Made by a program: the position numbers and the translations under genes. A stretch of 64,000 bases of DNA from an uncultured archaeon (GTDB taxonomy: Archaea; Thermoproteota; EX4484-205; JAAOZP01): positions 1-64,000 of the forward strand of contig CALIBN010000008.1 in the NCBI GenBank assembly GCA_938045545.1, given 5' to 3'. Below are positions 1-8,490 of the stretch, one piece after another. The notes beneath the pieces were generated by a model. That model was not told the origin of the DNA, made no database searches, and worked only from the letters and a program-made list of their open reading frames with translations. The stretch's first letter is position 1. Each line of letters opens with the position of its first letter.

Positions 1-157
1 TGACCTTTCCTTTAACAGTGATTTTGAAGAAACACTCCTCGCCGCCAAGCACGCTCCTTATTTCGCTAGCCTTAAAGTAAAGTTGTCTATACTCAGGCTT
101 ATGGCCTTTCTCAACCACGGCTTTGAGGATATTTTCATCCCTGCCTGAGCCTTGCAT
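1..157 (-). CDS. Partial hypothetical protein (N-terminus only)
   Basis: The first 52 codons of a gene that runs off the left edge. The protein starts MQGSGRDENILKAVVEKGHK and continues through a basic, mixed alpha/beta-looking stretch; I do not recognise the family. A TATA-like TTTATATAA (minus strand) at about 180-189 lies roughly 26 bp before the ATG, which supports this start and a leaderless transcript. It points away from the neighbouring restriction gene's start, so nothing ties it to the restriction-modification locus except proximity. Confidence 0.6.
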   Translation of the reverse strand, partial: MQGSGRDENILKAVVEKGHKPEYRQLYFKASEIRSVLGGEECFFKITVKGKV

Positions 158-250
158 GATTCAGGAGATCGAGTATTTTCTTATATAAACGCCACTACTC
201 CGTTTTAATCAATTTAAAATTCAACATTTTGAATTAGTGATTACACGCTT

Positions 251-1426
251 TTAAGTGCATTCCGCTTTTATTTTCTCCATGTTTCGTCTGAACAACTCAA
301 GGTTCATTAGGAAGGGTATTGGCGATGGATCTAACTCATGCTCTTTGATTTCAAAATCCAACATTTCCCTAACATTCTTAACCAAACCGAACCACCCCAT
401 TCCGTCAGTAATGTAGATGAGCCTGTATTTTCCTCGACAGGCCTTCTTCAACTCCATGAAGTGGCGGACAACCTCTCTTATTTTCGACATCGAGGTTGTG
501 AAATAGTTTGTCTCAACCACGAACTGTATACGGTTGTTCGCTATCAGAACGAAGTCAAAACGCTTATCTTCCTTCCTCCAGAATTTCTCTGCAGTGTAAA
601 CGTATCTCGGCTCGCTTTGCAGGGTGTTCTGCGTTTTAAGAAAAGCCTCTAGGTCTTCGATATCACTAATCTTATCGTAAGGCTTGAAGATAAAACCAGA
701 GCTCTCTAGGATTTCCCTTACTTTCTGCGACCCATATTTTCCCCTCTCTCTTTTAATCAATTCAACATTGACTGTTCTGAGGCTCCGTTCAAGCGAGCTT
801 CTGACAGTATCGTTTTCAATAAGCTTCTTCAAATCCTCGTTTCTCACGACAAACTCGGCGATTCTTCGGGGAACCGTAGCGTCGTTCTCTATTCTGGCCC
901 TCCACAACGGCCAACATTCTTTCTCGCTACCAGTGTAGCCTGTAACTACTTTCTTGAAAGTTGCAAGCCTAACAACCTCGTCAGAGCCTAAACCATTAGG
1001 GCTAATGTAACTGTTCCATTTTTTCGAAGAGTATGTTTTCTCAAACTGTTTCCTAAACACCGGTTCCGTCTCGAGAAGCCTCTCATAATACTCTATGTTA
1101 TGAATCTCGTTCCGATCAAAGAAGAAGTGGATCAGCTCCAGGTTGGTAAAGCGAAGCTGCCTATGCAGGTGGGCAAGTATGAGGAATATCCGGGGGTCCC
1201 GCTTTATCAGTTCAGCTATCCTGTCTATAAGTTCCTCCTCTGTCACATATCTTCCCTTCAGGCTTTGAATGCTCTCCACAGCCCTCCAGAAGGCCTCTTC
1301 ACCTGAGAAAACCCTCTTTAAAAAGGGTGTGACACCCTCCGCCGCCATGGTGATGGGGATCTCGCATGCGAGGTCTAGCGTGCTATAGAACTCTGCCAGC
1401 CTCCGGTACACATGCCTCATGGCCAA
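251..1426 (-). CDS. DpnII/MboI-family type II restriction endonuclease
   Basis: 391-aa protein whose C-terminal third matches the DpnII family: a KRFDF segment, then a beta strand ending in VVETNYF, then a helix and YITDGMGW. This is the nuclease core of enzymes that cut GATC. The first 250 residues are helical and less diagnostic. It is divergent from a D12-class adenine methylase 121 bp away, the classical layout of DpnII-type systems. GATC specificity is an inference from family membership of both genes. Acts on unmodified foreign DNA in the cytoplasm. The frame is intact, so the enzyme is probably active. Confidence 0.85.
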   Translation of the reverse strand: MAMRHVYRRLAEFYSTLDLACEIPITMAAEGVTPFLKRVFSGEEAFWRAVESIQSLKGRYVTEEELIDRIAELIKRDPRIFLILAHLHRQLRFTNLELIHFFFDRNEIHNIEYYERLLETEPVFRKQFEKTYSSKKWNSYISPNGLGSDEVVRLATFKKVVTGYTGSEKECWPLWRARIENDATVPRRIAEFVVRNEDLKKLIENDTVRSSLERSLRTVNVELIKRERGKYGSQKVREILESSGFIFKPYDKISDIEDLEAFLKTQNTLQSEPRYVYTAEKFWRKEDKRFDFVLIANNRIQFVVETNYFTTSMSKIREVVRHFMELKKACRGKYRLIYITDGMGWFGLVKNVREMLDFEIKEHELDPSPIPFLMNLELFRRNMEKIKAECT

Positions 1427-1547
1427 GCCTCAGCCAAAAACCCTAACTCTTCTGGACTGAAAAATCTTTCCTAGAAAGCTCTGGAAAAACTGGTAATTCT
1501 CTTAGGATATGTTTTTAGGCAGGTAGCCTGAGAAATATGATAGGAAT

Positions 1548-2528
1548 ATGGTTGGAGCTGCACAAAAACTTGGTTTAAACAAGACGCCGAGTGGACATAT
1601 TGGGGAAAGAGCTCCTGAGCCCTTTGTAAAATGGGCCGGGGGGAAATCGCAGCTCCTCAAAGTTTTCAGCATGCTTTACCCAAGGAGGTTTAAAACATAC
1701 TATGAGCCTTTTCTGGGCGGTGGAGCCGTTTTCTTCGACCTTTACGCTAAGTGTAAGATAAGCAGAGCAGTCCTATCCGACTTGAACGCTGACCTGATGA
1801 ACCTGTGGGCAGCCATCAGGGAGAACGTCGACGAGCTGATCAGTCAGCTGGAGGCTCTCAGGAGGAAGGTGAACGACCGGGCTTTCTACTATGAGAAGAG
1901 AAAGGAGTTCAACTCGATCAAGCTCCGCGAGAATTTTCTCGACGAGCCGGATATTCGTAAAGCCAGCCTGCTGATATTCTTGAACAAGACTTGTTACAAC
2001 GGGCTTTACAGGGTTAATGCGAAGGGAGAGTTCAACGTTCCCTTCGGAAGATACAGGAATCCTCAATTGTTCGACGAGGCGAACCTAAGGGCTGTGCACC
2101 AAGCTCTGAAAGACAGGGATAGAATAAGGCTGCTCTGCACGGATTTCCAAGATGCTGTAAAGGATGCTGAGAAGGGAGACTTCATATATTTCGACCCGCC
2201 TTACCAGCCTCTTGGGAAAACGGCGAATTTCACAGAGTATACTGCAGGCGGCTTCGGTCCAGATGAGCAGAAAAGACTGGCCGAAGTCTTCAGAAACAGG
2301 GACGAGCGCGGCTGCCTCCTCATGCTGAGCAATTCTAGCAAAAGGGAGTTTCTCGAACCCCTCTACAAGCCCTATTTTGAAAAAGGCTATGTTTTAGAAG
2401 TTAAGGCTGCCAGGGCAATCAGCAGCATAGGCAGCAAGCGTGGTCCTGTGAAGGAATTTGTAATAATGAACTACGCCCCTAACCGTGACCAAAACCTCAG
2501 CCGCTTTTTAAGAACCGAAATAGATTAG
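1548..2528 (+). CDS. Dam/DpnIIA-like DNA adenine-N6 methyltransferase (D12 class)
   Basis: 326-aa alpha-class N6-adenine methyltransferase. Near the N-terminus PFVKWAGGKSQLL and YEPFLGGGAVFF form the S-adenosylmethionine site; FIYFDPPYQPL is the catalytic DPPY motif. Length and motif order match Dam and M.DpnII. It would methylate adenine, most likely in GATC, and protect the host from the divergent DpnII-like nuclease. ATG at 1548 is the first good start. Followed by a second methylase after about 100 bp. Confidence 0.92.
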   Translation: MVGAAQKLGLNKTPSGHIGERAPEPFVKWAGGKSQLLKVFSMLYPRRFKTYYEPFLGGGAVFFDLYAKCKISRAVLSDLNADLMNLWAAIRENVDELISQLEALRRKVNDRAFYYEKRKEFNSIKLRENFLDEPDIRKASLLIFLNKTCYNGLYRVNAKGEFNVPFGRYRNPQLFDEANLRAVHQALKDRDRIRLLCTDFQDAVKDAEKGDFIYFDPPYQPLGKTANFTEYTAGGFGPDEQKRLAEVFRNRDERGCLLMLSNSSKREFLEPLYKPYFEKGYVLEVKAARAISSIGSKRGPVKEFVIMNYAPNRDQNLSRFLRTEID

Positions 2529-2624
2529 GAGGAAACTTAAGCAAGCCGTAGGAAGCTTTTGCCGATTAAGCATTCCTAATATTTGTGGTTAAAAGGCAAT
2601 CAACCATAATTTTATTCGGAAAAA

Positions 2625-3611
2625 TTGTTAAATTTAAGTGAAGATGATGAAGCATACATAGTAGACTTGGTGAGAAAGAGAAAGGAGAAACAGGTTTCCA
2701 AGTATATCGTTATGCAAGAGTTTAAAAAAGAGGATTATCTACAATTCATCAAAAATCATAGCTCTGTAGTAATCGAGGATACTCGGGTTCCCTTAAGGAA
2801 AAAATGGAGAATCAAGACTTTCACCCCTCCCGATGCTTATATTCCTGAAAGGGAAACAGTCTGGAGCTTCCCGGACAGGGGAGACTGGGCTACGCACGTC
2901 GGCGACTACAGAGGGAACTGGTCGCCCTACATTCCGAGAAACCTGATTCTGAAATACACCGAAAAGGGAGATACTGTCCTAGACCAGATGGTGGGGAGTG
3001 GAACAACGCTGGTTGAATGCAAACTATTAGGTAGAAACGCTATCGGCATAGATATAAACCCCAACGCGTTAATAGTGACTCACGACAGGCTTAACTTTCA
3101 GTATAGACCGTTAACCGGGGAATACACGGAGCCGGAGATACGGGTTTACCTGGGTGACGCCCGGAACCTGGATAAAATCCCTGATGACTCAATAGACTTG
3201 GTGGCGACCCACCCTCCTTACGCGCATATTGTTTCATACTCGAAATCACGCGTTGAAGGCGATCTTTCAGCGCTATCGTTTGAAGACTATTTAAGGGAAA
3301 TGGGCGTGGTTGCGAAGGAAGCCTACAGGGTTCTTAAGCCCGGAAAACACTGTGCCATACTGATAGGCGATACGCGGAAGCATAAGCACTACGTGCCCAT
3401 ATCCTTCAGAGTGATGCAGAAATTCTTGGAAGCAGGATTTATACTTAAGGAAGACATTATCAAGCAGCAGTGGAACACGAAGACAACGAGGGAGAAATGG
3501 AGGAAGGCGGTTTATGATTTCTACCTGATAGCACACGAGCATCTGTACGTTTTCAGGAAACCCTCGAAAAAAGAGGAGCTTAGAAAATTTAAATTGAGCA
3601 CAGCATGGTGA
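2625..3611 (+). CDS. N4-cytosine/N6-adenine DNA methyltransferase
   Basis: 328-aa SAM-dependent DNA methylase of the COG0863 type. The SAM motif DQMVGSGTT (about residue 120) precedes the catalytic motif THPPY (about residue 190), so the order is SAM site then catalysis. SPPY-like motifs are commoner in N4-cytosine enzymes, but the target base cannot be fixed by eye. The start is TTG; the next in-frame ATG is about 87 bp on and would remove part of the N-terminus. Eight bases separate it from the 188-aa gene, so the two are probably co-transcribed. It may form a second restriction-modification unit rather than be a DpnA-like helper. Confidence 0.82.
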   Translation: MLNLSEDDEAYIVDLVRKRKEKQVSKYIVMQEFKKEDYLQFIKNHSSVVIEDTRVPLRKKWRIKTFTPPDAYIPERETVWSFPDRGDWATHVGDYRGNWSPYIPRNLILKYTEKGDTVLDQMVGSGTTLVECKLLGRNAIGIDINPNALIVTHDRLNFQYRPLTGEYTEPEIRVYLGDARNLDKIPDDSIDLVATHPPYAHIVSYSKSRVEGDLSALSFEDYLREMGVVAKEAYRVLKPGKHCAILIGDTRKHKHYVPISFRVMQKFLEAGFILKEDIIKQQWNTKTTREKWRKAVYDFYLIAHEHLYVFRKPSKKEELRKFKLSTAW

Positions 3612-3618
3612 TGAAAAA

Positions 3619-4185
3619 GTGTTCAGAAAAGTAAAAGTCGGAGATATGGTAAGAGAAGGCAGTGAAAGAAAAAGAGTTCTGGAAATTGTAGAGTTGTCGA
3701 ACGGTTGGCAAGTAGTTAAGACTGAAAACAAGAAGTCTCCCCGTGACTTTAAGGTTAAGATAATTAACCCTAAACACCCGCAAGGCCTAACCATCAAGCA
3801 CGCTCATTTCGCTATCGACTTATACGGGAAGCTTTGCCAGAATAGAGAAAAGGCCCTCAAGGTTCTAGAGGCAATCAGCAAAGTTTGGCAGGGCGTAAAC
3901 GTGAGAGAAGTATTGGATAAGTATGAGCCCTATACCCGTGGTCTAGTCGGGTATAGTTTAGAGTATATCCTCTACTCGTTAAACTGGATTTTAGAGCAGG
4001 AGGATGTTAACTTCACTGGACGACCACCTAATAAGCAGAAAGAGCTGGATGAAAAAATAGAAAGGCAGGGGATTAAAACTCCAGAGGGAAGACTGGGCAG
4101 CCAATTAGCAGTCGCACTTCTCTGCGATATTGCGAGCGGGGTCCACCCGGTAGAAGCCTTCTATGGTGCTGGATTAAAAATATGA
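3619..4185 (+). CDS. Unknown 188-aa protein coupled to the N4/N6 methylase
   Basis: Starts at GTG 8 bp after the methylase stop. The N-terminal 55 residues look like a small beta-rich domain (KVKVGDMV, VVKTENKK) and the remainder is helical, with a conserved-looking stretch VNFTGRPPNKQKELDE. I do not recognise the family and see no clear PD-(D/E)XK, HNH or GIY-YIG nuclease motif. Its position suggests a cognate restriction enzyme or a specificity/accessory subunit; this is inference from context only. Confidence 0.7.
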   Translation: MFRKVKVGDMVREGSERKRVLEIVELSNGWQVVKTENKKSPRDFKVKIINPKHPQGLTIKHAHFAIDLYGKLCQNREKALKVLEAISKVWQGVNVREVLDKYEPYTRGLVGYSLEYILYSLNWILEQEDVNFTGRPPNKQKELDEKIERQGIKTPEGRLGSQLAVALLCDIASGVHPVEAFYGAGLKI

Positions 4186-4189
4186 TTTT

Positions 4190-4700
4190 TAAGCCGGATA
4201 AGCGCGGGCCAATATTCTCATCTATAAAAACCAAAACCACAATCATTATATAAGCTTTTACATCCTTTCTAACCCCGTCAAATACTTTAAGAGCATGTTC
4301 TTCAACAATCTTCCTGTCCTTCTCAAGGATTACCGTGTTCGGTGACCTTTCTGCTATAAAGTACTGAGATAAAGAGGCTCACTCTTATTCATGCTCTCTA
4401 ATCATGATTCTTTTAACATCCTTATACACCATGAGGCATTGGGACAACCATGATGGAACGAGTTTAAGCGCGCCCAGATTTTATCTTTTCGAATTGTCGA
4501 TTTGACCTCAATTACTATGAGCTCATTCTTTACTGTTATGACAACTATATCTACTTTTTCGTTCATGCCATAAACTCGGCGTTCAAACAGTATATCTTTC
4601 ACTTCCTTTCCGAATATCTCGCCTTTTCCCTCCTCAACTGGATCAGAGGAGACGCTTGCAATAGCAATTTTTGAGAGTTGTAGAGAAAATTTGAGTTATT
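4190..4700 (-). pseudogene. Broken PD-(D/E)XK nuclease-like gene (DUF3782 type)
   Basis: The middle part (4402-4700) reads VDIVVITVKNELIVIEVKS, with the D...ExK spacing of PD-(D/E)XK nuclease folds seen in archaeal DUF3782-like proteins. It opens with an in-frame stop just upstream and no good start. Downstream, another frame continues with protein-like sequence (FIAERSPNTVILEKDRK, about 4240-4360) that could be its displaced C-terminus. I read this as one decayed gene with at least one frameshift. The family assignment is moderate; the decay is clear. Confidence 0.5.
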
Positions 4701-5000
4701 CGTAGTATCTGCTTATTTTTCTATGTCCTGTTATTTTATTACTTTCCTCTTAGTGTATCTTCATCCGCCTTATAGCATCAAATGCCATCGGATGAGCCTG
4801 TCTAGTAACCAGTAAAAGACTAGCGCGGCTATAAATACGGTTATATTTCAAATATGATACTTACTCTAGCCTTATCTAACATATGAATGATCTTCTAGAT
4901 GACATTATTTTTCCTGTACAAATTTGATTTGTAAGTTCGGCTTTAAAATTGCTCCATGCAAAGGATAATATTGGTTTGATGAAGAAGATGTTAATAAGAA
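4701..5000. other. A/T-rich spacer with a small membrane-tail remnant
   Basis: No intact gene. On the minus strand near 4770-4840 a short open stretch reads TVFIAALVFYWLLDRLIRW, which looks like the last transmembrane segment of a lost membrane protein. The right part is A/T-rich and probably holds the promoter of the downstream antitoxin gene. Confidence 0.3.
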
Positions 5001-5183
5001 GTGGAGAAGCTTGAGGTTAAGGATTTAACCGAGGAGGAGATTAAGATCGTGAGAGAATTTATCGATTTACTAAGGACAAGGAGGGCTAAGAAGCCAAGGG
5101 GGAGTAAGGAAATAGCCTTCAAAAGCTGGCCCTTGAAAGTTAAGGGTAGGCTTACGAGAGAAGAAATCTATGGCCACCTCTGA
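5001..5183 (+). CDS. VapB-like antitoxin (copy A)
   Basis: 60-aa protein with a short acidic helix (LTEEEIKIVREFIDLLRTRR) and a C-terminal tail ending WPLKVKGRLTREEIYGHL, a common ending of archaeal VapB-type antitoxins that bind the PIN toxin. GTG start. The toxin ATG (5170) lies inside its last codons, giving a 14-nt overlap. Because the toxin is truncated, this antitoxin has probably lost its partner. A second, worse-preserved copy of the same tail and overlap is at 11206-11355. Confidence 0.65.
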   Translation: MEKLEVKDLTEEEIKIVREFIDLLRTRRAKKPRGSKEIAFKSWPLKVKGRLTREEIYGHL

Positions 5184-5307
5184 CGTTATCGCCCTTCTAG
5201 ATACTAACGTTCTGGTTTACGCTGCTGACGAGGCATCGCCTTTCCATCGAAGATCGAGAGATTTAAGAAATAGTTCAGAATCGCCTTCTCCTCGTAAACA
5301 TCGCTAG
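5170..5307 (+). pseudogene. Truncated VapC PIN-domain toxin (copy A)
   Basis: Begins MATSDVIALLDTNVLVYAAD, the first strand and first catalytic aspartate (LLDTNVLVY) of a PIN-domain ribonuclease. It keeps only 45 codons, against about 130 for a complete VapC. The three other acidic residues of the active site are gone. After the stop, the next gene begins in a different frame and belongs to another family, so the toxin was cut by deletion or recombination rather than by a simple frameshift. Confidence 0.7.
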
Positions 5308-5317
5308 TCTCTTCCTA

Positions 5318-5622
5318 ATGAGCATCAATAAACTAGTGGAAAAGCCTTTTAAGCAGACAACCCTTCAATATTTCAGGCTGTCTGAATATGTCGCTCTATT
5401 TGAAGAGTATGAGAGGAATTGGTCCTGGTTTAGGGAAAACTATGGGGAGTTAGTGAAGAAGTTTGACGGTGAATTCGTAGCAATATCCGAACAGAACATA
5501 GTAGATCATGACAAGGAGCTGAGTAATCTAATGGAGAGGATCAGAGAAAAATATCCGAGGAAAACGTTTTCGTTGATTTCGTGAGCCGCGAAAAGCTGAT
5601 GCTGATACTCGAAGCCGCCTGA
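5318..5622 (+). pseudogene. DUF5678-like protein, frameshifted near its end
   Basis: From about residue 25 the sequence matches the small DUF5678 family: YERNWSWFRENYGELVKKF, then EFVAISEQNIVDHDKEL. The annotated frame stops at 5584 after KTFSLIS. Losing one base near 5560 explains this: the next frame continues ENVFVDFVSREKLMLILEAA to a stop at 5622, the ending expected for the family. The first residues come from the fused toxin remnant. Function of the family is unknown. It is followed by a fragment of an aspartic-protease-like gene. Confidence 0.6.
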
Positions 5623-5638
5623 GGAGCCCGTTTTCTAA

Positions 5639-5752
5639 ATGAGGATTTCATGCTACTTTGACAATAGGTTTGAGCCTCCAGCTCCGTTCATCAAGGCAAC
5701 GCTTGAATCAAAAACAGCGTCAACCTTTTCACAGCTTATAAACTCTTATTAG
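5639..5752 (+). pseudogene. N-terminal stub of a retropepsin-like aspartic protease
   Basis: 37 codons beginning MRISCYFDNRFEPPAPFIKA and ending in a premature stop shortly before the expected DTGA catalytic motif. The RFEPPAPFIKATLES opening is the kind found in archaeal clan-AA proteases. It sits 16 bp after the DUF5678 remnant, so the two were probably a pair. An intact clan-AA protease gene lies 0.8 kb downstream. Confidence 0.45.
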
Positions 5753-5787
5753 CACACGCTATAGGATCCCATCATATAGCTGCATTA

Positions 5788-6105
5788 TCATATTTCCTCT
5801 TCTACTACTTCTTCCGTTAGTTTTCGACCACAATTACTACAAAACTTTGCCCAATGAAGAACTGGTTTCCCACAATAAGGACAGAAATACATCCTCTCCC
5901 AGTAACTCCTTCGCCTCATCTTTACTGAATGTTTTCTGATTTTTCTTGTAATAACAGCTATCAGGATTGTTGACGGAATAGTAACTATTATTATAACTAT
6001 TGGCAGCCATTTAGTTTTTCTCTCAACTCTCCACTCTGCCTGCACGGTTTTTGGTGCATTAATCAAAACCTCATTTCCCTCCATCTCCTTCCAACCCTCA
6101 AACAC
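5788..6105 (-). CDS. Membrane-anchored zinc-ribbon protein, probably an N-terminally truncated remnant
   Basis: 105 aa: a short outer segment, one transmembrane helix (about 34-54, WLPIVIIIVTIPSTILIAVI), a basic linker and a cytoplasmic zinc ribbon with two CxxC pairs (CPYCGKPV and CSNCGRKL). The segment before the membrane (GWKEMEGNEVLINAPKTVQA) resembles the last repeat of archaeal surface proteins, and an in-frame stop lies just upstream of the GTG start. It therefore looks like the tail of a larger surface protein. It may or may not still be expressed. Confidence 0.5.
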   Translation of the reverse strand: MFEGWKEMEGNEVLINAPKTVQAEWRVERKTKWLPIVIIIVTIPSTILIAVITRKIRKHSVKMRRRSYWERMYFCPYCGKPVLHWAKFCSNCGRKLTEEVVEEEI

Positions 6106-6545
6106 TGCAACCCCATCCTAAACAATTCGGATGAAAGCACAACATGGTTAAAGCTATTATTCCGAGCGGCTATGTATGCGACAACCAATTCTTTAAAATA
6201 GACATCGACAATTCGAAACTATCAGGATAGACTTCATCTTTAAAAAGTAATTTTTCCAAGCCGACTTTCTTTTTTTATTAAGTGCACACAACCCATTTTA
6301 TATCAACACAAGGTATAGCGGGCTCATAGTACAATCTGTCATATAAAATTTATTTTCAGCCTTAGAAAAGATTTACTGTAGAGAAGTATGTCTGGAAGGT
6401 CCTTGCGCGCACTAGAAACTCGCTTAAATAAACCAGAGCATTAGGCTTCTTAAACAATTTCATCCCGACCTGAATAATGGGGCCTAGTGTTTAATTTAAG
6501 TTTTTGATAGAGAAGGTTTTTAAGTTGCTTTCTCTACACTTATAT
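6106..6545. other. Intergenic stretch without recognisable genes
   Basis: A/T-rich 440-bp stretch with no protein-like reading frame I can support. Its right end probably carries the promoter for the aspartic protease gene (T-rich TTTTTAAG near 6520-6528), followed by a Shine-Dalgarno-like GGAGG at 6546. Confidence 0.4.
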
Positions 6546-6557
6546 GGAGGATAGTCT

Positions 6558-6914
6558 TTGGGATTTGTCAGGGTTAAAGCAAGGGTCTGGAACATTGAAT
6601 GCCCAGAGAATGCTACGGAGGTCACGCTTCTAGCTGACAGCGGCGCCATCTACACCGTCTTGCCGGAAAGCCTCCTCAAATCGATAGGTGTTAAAAGTAT
6701 TGGGAGGAGAAGATTCAGGCTGGCCAATAATCAGGTTCTTGAAAAAGACATAGGCATCGTAGGCATGGAGGTTAACGGCGTAAAGACGCATACGATAGCG
6801 GTCTTCGGTGATGAAAACGTATATCTCTTAGGGGTTGTAACACTCGAAGAGCTGGGTTTAGAAGTGGATCCGATAAGAGGTGAACTGAAACCGCTTGAGC
6901 TATTGTTAATGTGA
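6558..6914 (+). CDS. Retropepsin-like (clan AA) aspartic protease
   Basis: 118-aa single-domain aspartic protease. LLADSGAIYTVLPESLL carries the catalytic DSGA; the rest is beta-rich with the C-terminal YLLGVVTLEELGLEVDP and RGELKPLELLLM endings common in archaeal family members. Retropepsins work as homodimers, each giving one aspartate. TTG start 7 nt after GGAGG. Substrate unknown. Cousins occur in toxin-antitoxin-rich islands such as this one; a truncated relative is at 5639-5752. Confidence 0.8.
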   Translation: MGFVRVKARVWNIECPENATEVTLLADSGAIYTVLPESLLKSIGVKSIGRRRFRLANNQVLEKDIGIVGMEVNGVKTHTIAVFGDENVYLLGVVTLEELGLEVDPIRGELKPLELLLM

Positions 6915-6944
6915 ATTACCTATTAGTGCGATTATTGAGTTAAT

Positions 6945-7089
6945 TTGAAAACTTTCCAGACTTTAAGAATGCATGATCCTGATGTAGTTATACTTTTATT
7001 TGCTTCCGGGAAACTTGTGTGTACTGGTGCTGTTAACGAGAAGATGATTTACGACGCCGCTGAGAAGCTTATGGCTGAGCTGATTAAGT
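6945..7089 (+). pseudogene. tbp 3'-end fragment, copy 1
   Basis: Encodes RMHDPDVVILLFASGK then LVCTGAVNEKMIYDAAEKL, the last repeat of an archaeal TATA-binding protein: the R-M-x-x-P, LLFxSGK and CTGA motifs are diagnostic. Only about 45 codons remain; upstream, TTTCCAGACTT looks like a decayed Phe-Pro-Gly-Leu. The 3' end diverges after codon AELI, just before the convergent PIN gene. The core frame is uninterrupted. Nearly identical in DNA to copy 3 (9490-9656). Confidence 0.75.
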
Positions 7090-7117
7090 TTGTAATCCGC
7101 ATCTCTAAGCTCTTTGG

Positions 7118-7660
7118 TCAGGCTTTCTCTATGGCGTTAATTATCTCGGCATAGTCCCTTGCGCTACAATACCATCCCTCTTTGATAATCCTATCTATTA
7201 CTTGTTTTCCCTCTTGTCTCGTTAGGGCACCACGCTTTACAAGTTGTATTACCACATGAGGTGTGCTTGAGACCCTCACGCCGAGGGTTTTGGCTACATG
7301 CCTACCTCTCTTATCGTCCATGACAGCAATTCCATCGAGTTCGATGGATAAAGATATGACCGTGGCCTCGCCATAATGTATGCCAGAGTTCTTAAGCTTC
7401 TTCACAACATCTTCATTCACATGTGCCACTACTTCGATTATATGCAATTTAAATGCATTCCTCAATTCGTTAACCTCGTCGGCATGTTTCTCAACGCCCT
7501 TCTCAACTACTTCCTGATAGACTGCTCTCGTCGTAACCAGCCTGAAGGGTAGATTGGTAAGCCGCTTTATGATTCCTGCTTTTGTTAGGTATATGAGAGG
7601 CGTTGAATTGAAAACTAACGCAGTCTTTCTATCGCTTCGTCTAATTCGAATTCTGCCCAT
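7118..7660 (-). CDS. PIN-domain toxin, DUF3368 family
   Basis: 180-aa PIN-domain ribonuclease of the DUF3368 type. ALVFNSTPLIYLTKAG is the first strand, in which Asn replaces the usual first Asp, as is frequent in this family. HYGEATVISLS and IAVMDDKRGR supply the acidic residues. It overlaps the upstream UPF0175 antitoxin by 46 nt, a standard pairing. The ATG at 7660 is the only good start in the overlap, so the first 12 residues may be non-native. The pair looks intact. Expected role: RNA cleavage when freed from its antitoxin. Confidence 0.82.
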   Translation of the reverse strand: MGRIRIRRSDRKTALVFNSTPLIYLTKAGIIKRLTNLPFRLVTTRAVYQEVVEKGVEKHADEVNELRNAFKLHIIEVVAHVNEDVVKKLKNSGIHYGEATVISLSIELDGIAVMDDKRGRHVAKTLGVRVSSTPHVVIQLVKRGALTRQEGKQVIDRIIKEGWYCSARDYAEIINAIEKA

Positions 7661-7908
7661 TCGATTCCCTCTTTCTTAACCAGGTCTATAAAGTCCCATA
7701 AAGTCATCCCCGCCATCTCAGAAGCCTTCCATAGGGAAATCCTGCCCTCCCTAAGCTTTTCGAGGGCTCTTTTCAGCCTCCACTCCCTATATCCAATATG
7801 TACCAATATCCTTAGGGCGGTTGACTTGTCCACGGATTCTTCTTTAACTACCTCCTCTACGGCACGTTCCATCTCTTTAGTAAGACGCACACCCAGTATG
7901 GATGTCAT
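7615..7908 (-). CDS. UPF0175-family antitoxin
   Basis: 97 aa. N-terminal ribbon-helix-helix-like DNA-binding part (GVRLTKEMERAVEEVVKEE), then the UPF0175 helical core (EGRISLWKASEMAGMTLWDFIDLVKKEG) and an acidic C-terminus that would bind the toxin. Partner of the overlapping DUF3368 PIN toxin. Likely autoregulates the pair. Its start faces the divergent tbp copy 2 ORF. Confidence 0.85.
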   Translation of the reverse strand: MTSILGVRLTKEMERAVEEVVKEESVDKSTALRILVHIGYREWRLKRALEKLREGRISLWKASEMAGMTLWDFIDLVKKEGIEWAEFELDEAIERLR

Positions 7909-8060
7909 TTTCTGTTAAACAATGTTTAACATTCAATATAAACCTTTCTGTTGACACTCAGCTCCATGAAGGAGACAGTAGCCTCTACCATGCCCTTTGG
8001 AAACACCGATGGAATAATTGGAATCTAGCCTTTGGGGCGAGAAAAATAGAGGATTTGATT

Positions 8061-8216
8061 CTTATTTACAGAATGCATGATCCAGATGTTGTTATGTTAT
8101 TATTTGCTTCTGGGAAATTGGTTTGCACAGGCGCGGTTAATGAGAAGATGGTCTACGATGCCGCGGAGAAACTCATGAACGAGTTGATTCAGAAGGGATT
8201 GTTAATTGGATACTGA
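8061..8216 (+). pseudogene. tbp 3'-end fragment, copy 2
   Basis: Encodes ILIYRMHDPDVVMLLFASGK, then LVCTGAVNEKMVYDAAEKLM and NELIQKGLLIGY with a natural-looking stop. This is the C-terminal repeat of archaeal TBP. An open frame runs back to 7902, but the upstream part is unrelated to TBP. Compared with copies 1 and 3 the DNA differs mostly at third codon positions while the protein is almost the same, so this copy descends from a tbp that was under selection. Confidence 0.75.
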
Positions 8217-8230
8217 AAAGTTTATTACAA

Positions 8231-8490
8231 ATGGTTTTTATTCTTATCTTTCTTAATGTCGGACGGAATTCTCTTGATTCTGCTAATGCTTTAGTTCAGA
8301 CTTCCGACAAGGTTTACGCCATAGCAGGCATCACCATGTCCTATGGGCTGGCTATTCTGATTTTTGGCTTGTTAAGACCGATGCTTATCAAAAAACGGAC
8401 GCCACGATTTCAATTTCAGTGATGATAGTAGCAGTCGTTATAATAGTGATGGTCATAGCGGTAGTGCAAGCATTGAGGAGAATGTTTTAA
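8231..8490 (+). pseudogene. Membrane-protein C-terminal remnant with frameshift
   Basis: The first frame (to 8422) has a hydrophobic helix AIAGITMSYGLAILIFGLL. At the A-run near 8393 a one-base shift restores KTDATISISVMIVAVVIIVMVIAVV and a basic ALRRMF end at 8490. Two hydrophobic helices with a short basic tail look like the membrane end of a larger protein. No start or N-terminal domain is left. Confidence 0.4.

Noticed and set aside
2625-3611. DpnA-type single-strand adenine methylase
   Set aside because: The motif order and the THPPY catalytic motif fit an N4/N6 COG0863 enzyme better than DpnA.
7902-8060. N-terminal half of the frame ending in tbp copy 2
   Set aside because: This part has no TBP similarity and no recognised domain; it is probably chance open sequence joined to the tbp fragment.
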